64,000 nt of DNA. Origin: Terasakiispira papahanaumokuakeensis. GTDB taxonomy: Bacteria; Pseudomonadota; Gammaproteobacteria; Pseudomonadales; Halomonadaceae. The stretch lies in contig NZ_MDTQ01000001.1 of NCBI RefSeq assembly GCF_001709345.1, forward strand, positions 3,562,970 to 3,626,969, given 5' to 3'. This document shows, piece after piece, positions 15,655 to 24,667 of the stretch. The position numbers and the translations under genes were made by a program. Within the stretch, counting starts at the first letter, position 1, and each line of letters starts with the position of its first letter. The notes under the pieces were generated by a model. The model saw only the letters and a program-made list of their open reading frames with translations, did no database searches and was not told where the DNA came from.

Positions 15655-16914
15655 TTATGCGGTAGGCCAATAGGGTTCGATCACCGCCAACTGCCGCTTC
15701 AAAGCCCCGCGGTTGGCCTCAACGACTGCAGCAGCGGCTTGACCACGCTGTTGAGCTTGAGCAGGTAATTCGATCCACGCCCGTAAACATCGAGCGAGGT
15801 CATCTGGGTTATCCACAATGTCTAGCGCATCCGCTGCCTGCAACCGATCAGCCACATCCTGAAAGTTAAACAAAGCAGGGCCTGAAGCCAATGGCTTGCC
15901 CAACACCGCAGGTTCCAGCAGATTATGTCCACCGACTTCAATCCAACTGCCGCCCATAAACACCATATCCGCAGCCGCCAGCAAACTCATCAATTCACCC
16001 ATGGTATCGCCTAGATAAACCTGAGTCTCTGCCACCACAGGCTCATCTTGACTGCGACGCGCCATCGTCATATCAGCCGCCGTAATGAGTGCCGCCACTT
16101 CATCAAATCGTTGCGGGTGACGAGGCACCAACACCAACAAACAGTCCGGATGCTGTTGTAACAGGAGACGATGTGTCTCCAGCAGCAGCGTCTCTTCCCC
16201 GTCATGAGTACTGGCGGCCACCCAAACAGGGCGCGTTCCCCATTGAGCTTTTAAAGCCTGACCCGCACTGGCTTGGCTGGCGTCGACATGAGCATCAAAT
16301 TTAATACTGCCACACAGTGTGACTCGCTCTTCTGGTAAGCCAAGTTGTACAAACCGTTGGGCATCCTCGGCATCACGTGCCGCTAATGCCGATACCTTTT
16401 GGAGCGTTTCATGCATCAACCGAGGTAAACGCTGATAACCCGCTAACGACTTGGCCGACATCCGGCCATTGGCCACCACCACCGGAACCTGAGCTTGTTC
16501 ACACGCCAGCATGAGGTTCGGCCACAACTCAGTTTCCATCAGAATCGCCAGCCGTGGTTTAAGCTGAGCAATAAAGCGCCGTGCCCAAGTCAGCAGATCA
16601 ATGGGCAGGACATGGTGCTCCACGTCAGGGAAGCGCTTATGCACTTGTGCCGCCCCGGTTGCCGTCATTGTCGTGATCACAATCGGAGTATCGGGGTGAG
16701 CATCCTGTAACTCATGAATCAAAGGTTCAGCGGCAATCACCTCACCGACAGAAGCACAGTGGATCCAAACCCCCTCAGTGTGCTGGGTCTGTACGCGACC
16801 AAAACGTTCAGACCAGGGTAAACCGGTCGTATGTTCTCGCTTTAAGCGATGCATAATCACTGGCAATAGCGCCGTAATCAGCGCCGAATAACCTCGCCTG
16901 GACCAACCCATCAT
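15655..16914 (-). CDS. waaA: Kdo transferase
   Basis: A 419-residue GT-B glycosyltransferase that attaches Kdo to lipid IVA at the inner membrane. The sequence shows WIHCASVGEV, PIVITTMTATGA, LMETELWPNL and, near the C-terminus, FMGGSWIEVGGHNLLEPA, the donor-binding signature. A weak N-terminal hydrophobic segment is present (YSALITALLPVIM). The nearby kdkA and OpsX-like genes suggest a monofunctional enzyme adding a single Kdo, as in Haemophilus and Vibrio; that is inference. hldE lies 138 bases upstream on the same strand. Confidence 0.95.
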   Translation of the reverse strand: MMGWSRRGYSALITALLPVIMHRLKREHTTGLPWSERFGRVQTQHTEGVWIHCASVGEVIAAEPLIHELQDAHPDTPIVITTMTATGAAQVHKRFPDVEHHVLPIDLLTWARRFIAQLKPRLAILMETELWPNLMLACEQAQVPVVVANGRMSAKSLAGYQRLPRLMHETLQKVSALAARDAEDAQRFVQLGLPEERVTLCGSIKFDAHVDASQASAGQALKAQWGTRPVWVAASTHDGEETLLLETHRLLLQQHPDCLLVLVPRHPQRFDEVAALITAADMTMARRSQDEPVVAETQVYLGDTMGELMSLLAAADMVFMGGSWIEVGGHNLLEPAVLGKPLASGPALFNFQDVADRLQAADALDIVDNPDDLARCLRAWIELPAQAQQRGQAAAAVVEANRGALKRQLAVIEPYWPTA

Positions 16915-17051
16915 GCCATGCCCTCGTTGATTGACCGGGTGTATTGACGATACTCATCATACCGAAAAGGGCTCTGGGTAACGTAACTATATGACGTATT
17001 TAAGTTTTTAATACCACCAGAGACGAAACAGTAAGCCTCATACAAGCCCGA

Positions 17052-18479
17052 TCAGTCACGATCTAAAATCGAGTTGACGATTGCCGTTGTGGAGACACCA
17101 TCCACAAAATCAAGAATCTGCACTGTACCGCCATGGGCGATCACAGCGTGTCCTCCAGCCACATCTTCGGGCTGATAATCACCGCCTTTAACTAAAACAT
17201 CAGGCAAAATGGCCTCAATTAAACGGGCCGGCGTATCCTCGCTGAAAGCGGTGACCCAATCGACCGCTTGCAACCCGGCCAAAACCTGTTGACGACGCAA
17301 TAACGGATTAATCGGCCGTTGAGGACCTTTGAGTCGTGCCACAGAAGCATCATCATTCACGGCCACGATGAGTCGATCCCCTAACTGACGCGCTTGCTCT
17401 AAATAAGCCACATGACCGGCATGAAGAATATCGAAGCAACCATTGGTCATGACCACCCGTTCGCCTCGTGCATGAGCGGCTCGAACAGCTTCAATCAGCG
17501 TGGCTTCCGACACCACACCGGATTCCATCGGCCGATCTTCATGCAAGGCGGTATACAGCTCAGCAATACTGACCGTCGCGGTGCCTTGTTTACCCACCAC
17601 AATGCCCGCAGCAAGATTCGCCACCGTGATCGCTTCGGGAAGCTCGTGACCCGCCGCCAGCGCCAGCGCCAAGGTCGCAATCACCGTATCGCCCGCCCCG
17701 GTCACATCGTAAACTTCACGCGCTCGGGTGGGGACATGGAGTGGCGGCAGCCCTTGACGAATCAACGTCATGCCTTTTTCACTGCGGGTAATCAGTAACG
17801 CTTCTAGCCCCAGTGACTGACATAACGTCTCACCTTTTGCTTCAATATCGGATTCACTGGCACAAGGCCCGACCACCGCTTCGAACTCAGCCATATTCGG
17901 TGTGATCAGACTGGCATCCCGATAACGTTCGAAGTCCGTTCCTTTAGGGTCAATCAACACACGCTTACCCGCCTGGCGAGCCTGTTGAATCAACCCCTGC
18001 ACATCCTGCAGCGTCCCTTTACCATAATCCGATAAAATCACCACATCATGATCACCCAAAGCGCTGACAAACGCTTCTCGCAAGGGAGTCGTCGATAACG
18101 CCTGAAGGCTTTCTTCAAAGTCCAACCGAATCAACTGCTGATTGCGACTCATGACGCGCAGCTTGGTAATGGTCGGCACTTCAGCACTGCGTTGGAAGCG
18201 GGTGTCGATCCCGGACTGATGCAGCTGTTGCTCTAAGCGATCGGCATTCTCATCATCACCGACAATGCCTCCCAGCGTCGCCGCAGCCCCCAAACCGACA
18301 ATGTTTAACGCCACGTTGGCGGCACCACCGGGACGGTCTTCATCGGCTTTGACATTCACGACCGGCACAGGCGCCTCTGGCGAAATCCGTGAGGTCCCGC
18401 CATGCCAGTAACGGTCCAGCATGACATCCCCGACCACCAGCAAACGGGCTTGTTCAAAGTTGGCAATGTTGATTTTCAC
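17052..18479 (-). CDS. hldE: Bifunctional heptose-7-P kinase / heptose-1-P adenylyltransferase
   Basis: A 475-residue two-domain enzyme supplying ADP-heptose for LPS core. The N-terminal ribokinase-like domain shows [24 protein letters not shown] and the catalytic [14 protein letters not shown]. The C-terminal nucleotidyltransferase shows [18 protein letters not shown] with the HxGH active site. E. coli HldE has 477 residues. A GTG at 18479 with CAGGA upstream gives the family start [17 protein letters not shown]; the frame stays open to 18527 but would overlap the upstream glycosyltransferase. It begins five bases after that gene's stop, so they are co-transcribed. Confidence 0.95.
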   Translation of the reverse strand: MKINIANFEQARLLVVGDVMLDRYWHGGTSRISPEAPVPVVNVKADEDRPGGAANVALNIVGLGAAATLGGIVGDDENADRLEQQLHQSGIDTRFQRSAEVPTITKLRVMSRNQQLIRLDFEESLQALSTTPLREAFVSALGDHDVVILSDYGKGTLQDVQGLIQQARQAGKRVLIDPKGTDFERYRDASLITPNMAEFEAVVGPCASESDIEAKGETLCQSLGLEALLITRSEKGMTLIRQGLPPLHVPTRAREVYDVTGAGDTVIATLALALAAGHELPEAITVANLAAGIVVGKQGTATVSIAELYTALHEDRPMESGVVSEATLIEAVRAAHARGERVVMTNGCFDILHAGHVAYLEQARQLGDRLIVAVNDDASVARLKGPQRPINPLLRRQQVLAGLQAVDWVTAFSEDTPARLIEAILPDVLVKGGDYQPEDVAGGHAVIAHGGTVQILDFVDGVSTTAIVNSILDRD

Positions 18480-18483
18480 AATA

Positions 18484-19557
18484 TCAATCCTGTTCCGAGA
18501 CGCTTTGAGGCGAGGCCATGATGGCATCCAGACGAGCCTTCACATCGTCAATCTGAATCAATGCCATGGCTTTGGGATCACGTACGCGTTGTCCCCACCG
18601 CACCTGATCCAAGGGTTTTCCGAGGCACTGAGCCACGGCTTCGGGATATTTATTCACCACATACTGCTGGCCCACAACCGGGCCTGTCCGCTGAGGGTTT
18701 GACGTGGCATAAAGGCCCAGCGGCGCTGTGCCCATCGCGGCAGCCATATGAACGGGGCCGGAATCCGGCGCCATCACCACGGCAGCATCTCGAATCAGTG
18801 CCAGCAGCGTCTTTAAATCGGTCTGACCTAACGTATTAATCACCGGGCTCTGACACTGCACCACCAAATCACGGACCAACGCCTGTTCCTGATCGCTGCC
18901 GCCACCTGTCAACACAGCCTTAAGGCCATAACGATCACGCGCATAATCGATCAGCGCCGCATAGCCTGCCGTCGTCCAATTGCGATAATTAAAGGCTCGA
19001 TCGCTTGAGCAAGGGCTGATAATCCAATAATCCCCTTCCACCCAGCGGTGACGCTGCTGTTCAGCCGACTCAGGTACGGGGATATCCCACTGGAGACGAC
19101 AATCGTTGACGCCCAGCAACCGCATAAAATCAAAAAAGCCTTCGATCACATGGCCTTCAGAACTGTCCGGTAACTGCTCATTCACAAACCAATGTTGGCC
19201 ATCACGGCTACGGGCTCGATCAAAACCGATCCGTCGCTTCGCCTTGATCCCTAAGGAGAGAAGGCTGGCGCGTAACGCCACCTGCATATGCAGCAACACA
19301 TCAAAGCGTCGGCCTTTCAATTGACGCCATACTGCGCGCATGCCCGCCAGACCGGTTCGTTTATCGAACACAATAAACTCGACCCCGGATAAACCGGTCA
19401 GTAAACTGTGCTCTGCACGACCAATCACCCAAGTGATACGAGCTTGAGGATAGCGTCGTTGCAAGGCCCGTACGGCGGGGACCAAATTACAGACATCGCC
19501 CAGCGCCGACAGGCGCAGAATGCAAATATCCTTGAGAGTGGTTTCAAGCGCAGACAT
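18484..19557 (-). CDS. opsX: Heptosyltransferase I, OpsX type (GT9)
   Basis: A 357-residue family-9 glycosyltransferase that transfers heptose to Kdo in the LPS inner core. N-terminal [18 protein letters not shown] is the usual GT9 start. The block [17 protein letters not shown] and [16 protein letters not shown] recall Haemophilus OpsX rather than enterobacterial Waa[23 protein letters not shown] is the donor-binding region. In Haemophilus opsX is paired with kdkA, as here. The ATG at 19557 shares bases with the divergent kdkA start. The frame is open to 19629, but the shorter form fits the family. Confidence 0.82.
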   Translation of the reverse strand: MSALETTLKDICILRLSALGDVCNLVPAVRALQRRYPQARITWVIGRAEHSLLTGLSGVEFIVFDKRTGLAGMRAVWRQLKGRRFDVLLHMQVALRASLLSLGIKAKRRIGFDRARSRDGQHWFVNEQLPDSSEGHVIEGFFDFMRLLGVNDCRLQWDIPVPESAEQQRHRWVEGDYWIISPCSSDRAFNYRNWTTAGYAALIDYARDRYGLKAVLTGGGSDQEQALVRDLVVQCQSPVINTLGQTDLKTLLALIRDAAVVMAPDSGPVHMAAAMGTAPLGLYATSNPQRTGPVVGQQYVVNKYPEAVAQCLGKPLDQVRWGQRVRDPKAMALIQIDDVKARLDAIMASPQSVSEQD

Positions 19558-20260
19558 GGCAGGTTTCCAGCAATTCCGGCAGGGTAAGCAGATCATTTTA
19601 TATGACTCCTCTCTTACCCCACAAATCACATCGTGTTGGTTTGATCCTGATCACTGGCGGCAGCAGGATAAACTGCTTGGCACCGGCAGCGGACGCGGCG
19701 ATAGCTGGTTCCTCGATAGCCCCGACGGTGAGCTGGTACTGCGTCATTATCGACGGGGTGGACTGATAGGTAAACTGATCTCGGATCATTACCTCTGGTC
19801 AGGGGTAACACACAGCCGCCCTTGGCAGGAACTGAGTGTTCAGGCTCAGCTGGTCGCACAAGGGCTGCCCGCGCCCGTAGCGATCGGCGCACGAATTCAA
19901 CGCGAGGGACTCACTTATCGCGCCGATTTACTCACCCGTCGCTTGGCAGGCGTCATCCCTCTGGCTGACTTGCTCAGTACACATCAGGTGGACACGGCTT
20001 TAATGCAACGGGTCGGCCACATGATCGCGCGTTTTCATCAAGCCGGCTTGGATCATGTCGATCTCAACGCCCGCAATATCCTGATTGATGCGCAACACAT
20101 GCCCTGGTTAATCGACTTTGATCGCTGCCGGATCACAACGCCTGACAATAAAACCGCACGCCGAAATCTCCAACGACTGGGTCGGTCACTACAAAAGTTT
20201 GCGCCCGGTCAGGCACACGCCTGGCTCGAAGCCGTCATTGAAGGGCACCATATTCACTGA
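19556..20260 (+). CDS. kdkA: 3-deoxy-D-manno-octulosonic acid kinase
   Basis: A 234-residue kinase of the protein-kinase-like fold that phosphorylates O-4 of the single Kdo residue in LPS. The motifs are WRQQDKLLGTGSGRGDSWFL, LRHYRRGGLIGKL with the ATP-binding lysine, HVDLNARNILID (catalytic loop) and WLIDFDRCR (metal-binding DFD). The block WFDPDHW near residue 25 is also KdkA-like. The ATG at 19556 gives the family N-terminus; an upstream in-frame ATG at 19520 would overlap the divergent gene further. Neighbouring opsX and waaA support the assignment. Confidence 0.88.
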   Translation: MAGFQQFRQGKQIILYDSSLTPQITSCWFDPDHWRQQDKLLGTGSGRGDSWFLDSPDGELVLRHYRRGGLIGKLISDHYLWSGVTHSRPWQELSVQAQLVAQGLPAPVAIGARIQREGLTYRADLLTRRLAGVIPLADLLSTHQVDTALMQRVGHMIARFHQAGLDHVDLNARNILIDAQHMPWLIDFDRCRITTPDNKTARRNLQRLGRSLQKFAPGQAHAWLEAVIEGHHIH

Positions 20261-20280
20261 GAAAAACATCCTTTCACTGA

Positions 20281-21084
20281 TCAGGTCGAACCGTTGTCGT
20301 CGAGATCTGGCTCAGCCGCACTATCAAGACATTCAACCACCTCAAGACATTCAACCACATCAAGACATTTATCCACATCAAGACGCTCGTCAACATCCAG
20401 ACATTGCGCAAGCGGATGATCCGCCGCTAGCGCTGCGCCCCATTGATCAGCATGCACCAACTGATCCAATGGCAGGCGTTGACGCCATCCTTTTGCTTGT
20501 AGCTCGGGTTGGTCTAGAAACTCGTCAACATAACCGAGACACAAATAAGCCAGAGGGTAAACGCCTTCGGGTAAGCCCAGACAATGAGCCAGATCGTCAG
20601 GGTCTAAAATACTCACCCAACCGACACCGATCCCTTCTGCTCGGGCGGCCAACCACAAATTTTGTACCGCCAGGCAGCTACTGAACAAATCGGTATCCAA
20701 CTGACTATGACGCCCAAGCACGGCCGGTCCACCACGACGCCGATCACAGGTAATACAGAGATTCATCGGGCTTTCCAAAATACCTTGTAATTTGAGGCGT
20801 CGATACAGCGACTGGCGCTCCCCCGAAAACTGTTGCGCCCCGGCTTCATTGGCCGTCTCAAATAAAGCCAATACCTGCTCACGCACCTGACGGCTCTCAA
20901 TGAAAACAAAATCCCATGGCTGCATAAACCCCACCGAAGGCGCATGATGCGCGGCTTGAAGTAAACGGGCTAAAACCTCGGGTGGAATCGGATCAGGCCG
21001 GAATTGAGACCGAACATCACGTCTCTCATAAATCGCGCGATAAACGCCCTGACGCTCAAGCGCTGAAAATGCAAAATCACTCAT
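20281..21084 (-). CDS. bluB: BluB-like 5,6-dimethylbenzimidazole synthase with repeat tail
   Basis: A 267-residue flavin enzyme of the nitroreductase fold. BluB cleaves FMNH2 to make the lower ligand of cobalamin. Diagnostic stretches are YERRDVRSQF, AAHHAPSVGFMQPW and AEGIGVGWVSILDP. The last 45 residues go beyond the family: five hexads of the CLDVVE kind (CLDVDE, RLDVDK, CLDVVE, CLEVVE, CLDSAA) encoded by 18-bp repeats. That tail is cysteine-rich and acidic, and its role is unknown. There is no cobalamin gene nearby and no riboswitch upstream. The neighbours are LPS genes, so the gene looks isolated. Confidence 0.85.
   Translation of the reverse strand: MSDFAFSALERQGVYRAIYERRDVRSQFRPDPIPPEVLARLLQAAHHAPSVGFMQPWDFVFIESRQVREQVLALFETANEAGAQQFSGERQSLYRRLKLQGILESPMNLCITCDRRRGGPAVLGRHSQLDTDLFSSCLAVQNLWLAARAEGIGVGWVSILDPDDLAHCLGLPEGVYPLAYLCLGYVDEFLDQPELQAKGWRQRLPLDQLVHADQWGAALAADHPLAQCLDVDERLDVDKCLDVVECLEVVECLDSAAEPDLDDNGST
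20324..20413 (-). repeat. 18-bp repeats in the bluB 3' end
   Basis: Five tandem 18-bp units based on TCAAGACATTCAACCAC (20324, 20342, 20360, 20378, 20396), decaying away from the stop codon. They encode the hexad tail of the BluB-like protein. Confidence 0.85.
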
Positions 21085-21331
21085 GAATTCTTCAATCGGT
21101 TAGGTGCGTACGTTGAGGCACATGGATCAAGTCACACTCGACGTCAAGCGCACGCTCGAAAGCGCGACCTCTGATATCGATCATAAAATGTCGCTTTGAG
21201 CAAACAAAGCAGACGCCTTTTCACTCAATGACACAACACTGACGGTTCATCCGTGCCATGATCAAGTTATTCGGTTGTATTGATGGGCCATCAACCGATG
21301 ACAAAGCCCATGCCTCTACGGATTAACGATT

Positions 21332-22516
21332 ATGCGCGTGCTCCATGTCAATTTATCGACCCACTTTGGTGAAGCCGAGTTGCAAACAGAGCACCTTATT
21401 CGTGCCCTGGCCGCAGCCACCCCTATGGTTCAGCATCTGGTGTGTCATAAAGAGTCTGTCCTGAATCAGCGACTGCGTAATACCGAACGTTTGATGATCC
21501 ACCACACCTCCCATCGCTGGTTTAATCACAATTTACCCACTGTTGACTTGGTGCATGTCCATGAGCCCCACGGGCTAGGGTGGGCCTGGTGGCATAAACG
21601 TCGTACGGGGACGGATTATGTTGTCACCTGGCGTAATGCTGCTCGCCTGCAAGACAATAAAAAAAACCGGGAGTATTTCGAATCCGCCAGTACAGCCATC
21701 GCCATTTCCCGAGTGATTCAACGACACTTACTGGAGACCAGCTGGTGTGGTGTTCGCCGTATCCCCGATAGCTTTATTCATTTACCCAATAGCGCCATGA
21801 ACGTGACCCGACTGAGAGGGGAGTTCGAAGGTAAATTTATTATTGGGCATATTGGCGAAGCCAATGAAAAGGTGAAAGGACAACGCGTTTTACTAGAAGC
21901 CGCACGCGAGCTACGTCGCGAAATGCCCGATGCACTCTTTCTATTCATTGGTGATGGCCCTGATTTAGAAAAGCTAAAGGAAGAAAGTGCCGACATGGAG
22001 AATGTGCAATGGGCAGGGGAGCAAAAAAATCTGGGGGATTATTTATCGGTCATGAACGTATTCGCTTACCCTGCACGCAGCGAACCGTTTGGCACCATCC
22101 TACTCAATGCCATGGATTACCAAGTCCCCATTGTGGCCAGCCAAGTTGATGGTATCCCTGATCTCATCCAAAACAACCGAACAGGGCTATTATTTCCCAA
22201 AGCCCAGCCCGGCCCGCTGGCGGATGCATTACGTCAGCTCTACCGAGATACAGGGTTACGCAACCAGTTGGCACGAGAAGCCCATGGCCAACTGAAGCAC
22301 TTCTCGCTGAAGGCCATGGTGATCAATCACATTAACCTCTATCGTCAATGGTTAATGCCTGACACGCCCGTCGAGACAGAAACGGCCGAGACAGAAGCCT
22401 CCAGTCCAGAGGCTGACAAAGCGCCCTCAGAAGTCGCTTCCCCTGAAGTCGCCACCTCAGAGGAAGTCGAGCTAGACACACCCGACACGCCGCAATCCAA
22501 CAATGGATCAACGTGA
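21332..22516 (+). CDS. Family 4 glycosyltransferase
   Basis: A 394-residue GT-B enzyme, probably adding a sugar to the LPS core. It begins MRVLHVNLSTHFGEAELQTEHL, where the expected GG of the family's glycine loop is replaced by GE. The donor domain shows IGHIGEANEKVKGQRVLLEA, LFIGDGPDLEKL and the EX7E motif region SEPFGTILLNAMDYQVPIVA. The final 45 residues are a low-complexity Glu/Pro/Ser/Thr tail with no counterpart in the family. Its acceptor is unknown. Context (hldD, waaA, opsX, kdkA) points to core oligosaccharide. A 17-bp tandem duplication covers the stop codon. Confidence 0.8.
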   Translation: MRVLHVNLSTHFGEAELQTEHLIRALAAATPMVQHLVCHKESVLNQRLRNTERLMIHHTSHRWFNHNLPTVDLVHVHEPHGLGWAWWHKRRTGTDYVVTWRNAARLQDNKKNREYFESASTAIAISRVIQRHLLETSWCGVRRIPDSFIHLPNSAMNVTRLRGEFEGKFIIGHIGEANEKVKGQRVLLEAARELRREMPDALFLFIGDGPDLEKLKEESADMENVQWAGEQKNLGDYLSVMNVFAYPARSEPFGTILLNAMDYQVPIVASQVDGIPDLIQNNRTGLLFPKAQPGPLADALRQLYRDTGLRNQLAREAHGQLKHFSLKAMVINHINLYRQWLMPDTPVETETAETEASSPEADKAPSEVASPEVATSEEVELDTPDTPQSNNGST

Positions 22517-22532
22517 ACAATGGATCAACGTA
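22499..22532 (+). repeat. 17-bp tandem duplication across the GT4 stop codon
   Basis: AACAATGGATCAACGTG (22499-22515) is repeated as AACAATGGATCAACGTA (22516-22532). The TGA stop lies at the junction. Confidence 0.85.
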
Positions 22533-22541
22533 AACCCGGCG

Positions 22542-22559
22542 GGCCCGTCAGCACGGGCC
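22542..22559. terminator. GC-rich hairpin between GT4 and hldD
   Basis: GGCCCGT, loop CAGC, ACGGGCC. There is no T-tract. It lies at the meeting point of convergent genes. Confidence 0.45.
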
Positions 22560-22570
22560 GGTAATCACGA

Positions 22571-23515
22571 TTAGAGATTCAACCAAGCCATATACTCGCG
22601 TACGCCCTCAGCCACAGTTTTAAACTCATGGTCATAACCCGCTTGTCGCAAGGCGCTAATATCCGCGCGCGTGTAACTCTGATAACGGCCTTTGAGATGC
22701 TCAGGGAAATCAATATATTCAATATCCCCCTGACCATGAAAACGAATCACGGCTTCAGCAATCGCTTTAAAGGGTTCTGCGCGCCCAGTGCCTAGGTTAA
22801 AAATGCCCGAAACATTATTGCGCCAAGCCCACAAGTTAACATCGACAACATCACCGACATAAACGAAGTCGCGGGATTGCATCCCAGCTTCATAACCTTC
22901 CCAGGCCCCAAACAGTTTAGGGTTTTCACCTGCCCCCACCTGTTGATTATGATGGAACGCCACACTGGCCATTTTGCCTTTATGCTGCTCCCGAGGCCCA
23001 TACACATTGAAATAGCGAAAACCGACTATTTGGCTACGGACTGCTTTTTCCGCCCACAAACGACGCACATACTGATCAAATAACAGCTTTGAATAACCAT
23101 AAACATTGAGTGGTTTTTCATGCTCAGGTGACTCGAGAAACACCTCACTGCCACCATAGACCGCCGCCGAAGAGGCATAAAGAAAAGGCACCTGCTGGCG
23201 GAGACAATAATGCAGCAACGTTTTCGAATACTCGAAGTTGTTGCGCATCATGTAGCGGCCATCCCACTCAGTGGTATCAGAGCAAGCCCCTTCATGAAAC
23301 AACGCCGAGATCCCTTCATGGAAGCGGCCATGCCGAACCTGCTCAAGAAAGTCGTCTTTATCGATATAATCAGCCAACTCACAGTCTGCGATATTGGCAA
23401 ACTTGGTGCCATCGGACAGGTCATCGACCACAACAATATTGCGCTCTCCCTGCCGGTTAAGCGTTTTCACGATATTACTGCCGATAAACCCGGCGCCACC
23501 TGTCACCACGATCAT
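22571..23515 (-). CDS. hldD: ADP-L-glycero-D-manno-heptose 6-epimerase
   Basis: A 314-residue short-chain dehydrogenase-like epimerase that makes the L,D form of ADP-heptose. It begins [20 protein letters not shown], carries the [13 protein letters not shown] loop typical of Hld[10 protein letters not shown] with the catalytic Tyr-Lys pair, and [11 protein letters not shown]. The ATG at 23515 lies eight bases after AGGAG; another ATG two codons upstream is too close to it. It completes the heptose pathway with hldE and gmhB in this window; gmhA is not here. Confidence 0.96.
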   Translation of the reverse strand: MIVVTGGAGFIGSNIVKTLNRQGERNIVVVDDLSDGTKFANIADCELADYIDKDDFLEQVRHGRFHEGISALFHEGACSDTTEWDGRYMMRNNFEYSKTLLHYCLRQQVPFLYASSAAVYGGSEVFLESPEHEKPLNVYGYSKLLFDQYVRRLWAEKAVRSQIVGFRYFNVYGPREQHKGKMASVAFHHNQQVGAGENPKLFGAWEGYEAGMQSRDFVYVGDVVDVNLWAWRNNVSGIFNLGTGRAEPFKAIAEAVIRFHGQGDIEYIDFPEHLKGRYQSYTRADISALRQAGYDHEFKTVAEGVREYMAWLNL

Positions 23516-23707
23516 GGCCATTACTCCTGAAGTCGAATCTCGCCTCATTCTAGCGTAAAGCCAGTGCTTGCTCCTACCGTATCTGACAACAGGCCAAAAC
23601 CCATGTTGACTCATAAACATGGCAAGGCTCTGTATTCCCTACCCCCCCAGCGGTTATACTTGGCGGTTTGCAATGGCACACCGAACAGAGCAAGGGTGAC
23701 TTTCGTC

Positions 23708-24667
23708 ATGACTCAGTCGACGCCGGATGTTTCGACATTCCAAGGGCTAATCTTAGCCCTGCAACAATATTGGGCAGAACAGGGCTGCGTAGTCCTGCAA
23801 CCCCTAGATATGGAAGTGGGTGCGGGGACGTTCCATACCGCGACTTTCCTCCGCGCCATCGGGCCTGAAACCTGGAACAGCGCCTACGTACAGCCGTCCC
23901 GCCGGCCCACCGACGGACGTTATGGGGAAAACCCCAACCGCCTGCAACATTATTATCAGTTTCAGGTGGTCATGAAGCCATCACCTGCGGATATCCAGGA
24001 ACGCTACCTGGGATCATTGAAAACCATGGGACTTGATCCTTTGATTCATGATATCCGTTTTGTCGAAGATAACTGGGAATCGCCCACACTCGGCGCCTGG
24101 GGCTTGGGTTGGGAAGTCTGGCTCAACGGCATGGAAGTAACTCAGTTCACCTACTTCCAGCAGGCAGGCGGCATTGAGTGTTATCCCGTCACTGGCGAGA
24201 TAACCTACGGGCTTGAGCGTATCGCCATGTACCTGCAGGATGTGGATAGCGTCTATGACTTAGTCTGGACCCGCGACCCGCAGGGTAACATCGTGACTTA
24301 TGGCGATGTCTTCTTACAGAATGAACGTGAACAATCGGCCTACAACTTTGAACATGCCGATGTTCCCTTCCTGTTCACGCTGTTCGACCACTGCGAAACA
24401 GAGTGTCAGAAACTGCTGGATGTCAAACTCCCGTTACCGGCTTATGAACAGGTATTGAAGGCCTCCCATACCTTCAACTTACTGGATGCCCGTCACGCGA
24501 TCTCTGTCACCGAACGTCAACGCTATATCCTGCGTGTTCGGACTATGGCCCGCGGCGTCGCTCAGGCCTATTACGATGCCCGTAAAGCCCTCGGCTTCCC
24601 ATTAGCCCCTGAATCACTGCGCCAGGAGTTCCTGGCCGATCAAGAGACGGAACAGGAGCGCAACTGA
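23708..24667 (+). CDS. glyQ: Glycyl-tRNA synthetase alpha subunit
   Basis: A 319-residue catalytic subunit of the bacterial heterotetrameric GlyRS, class II. It contains [20 protein letters not shown], the run [18 protein letters not shown], and [20 protein letters not shown]. The frame extends to 23564, but the ATG at 23708 matches the family start and has GGGTGA upstream. The stop overlaps the glyS start by one base (TGATG), so the subunits are translationally coupled. Confidence 0.97.
   Translation: MTQSTPDVSTFQGLILALQQYWAEQGCVVLQPLDMEVGAGTFHTATFLRAIGPETWNSAYVQPSRRPTDGRYGENPNRLQHYYQFQVVMKPSPADIQERYLGSLKTMGLDPLIHDIRFVEDNWESPTLGAWGLGWEVWLNGMEVTQFTYFQQAGGIECYPVTGEITYGLERIAMYLQDVDSVYDLVWTRDPQGNIVTYGDVFLQNEREQSAYNFEHADVPFLFTLFDHCETECQKLLDVKLPLPAYEQVLKASHTFNLLDARHAISVTERQRYILRVRTMARGVAQAYYDARKALGFPLAPESLRQEFLADQETEQERN

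Noticed and set aside
20118..20684. Plus-strand frame rich in HQDIQP repeats
   Set aside because: It overlaps kdkA out of frame and is antisense to the bluB repeat tail; no start signal.
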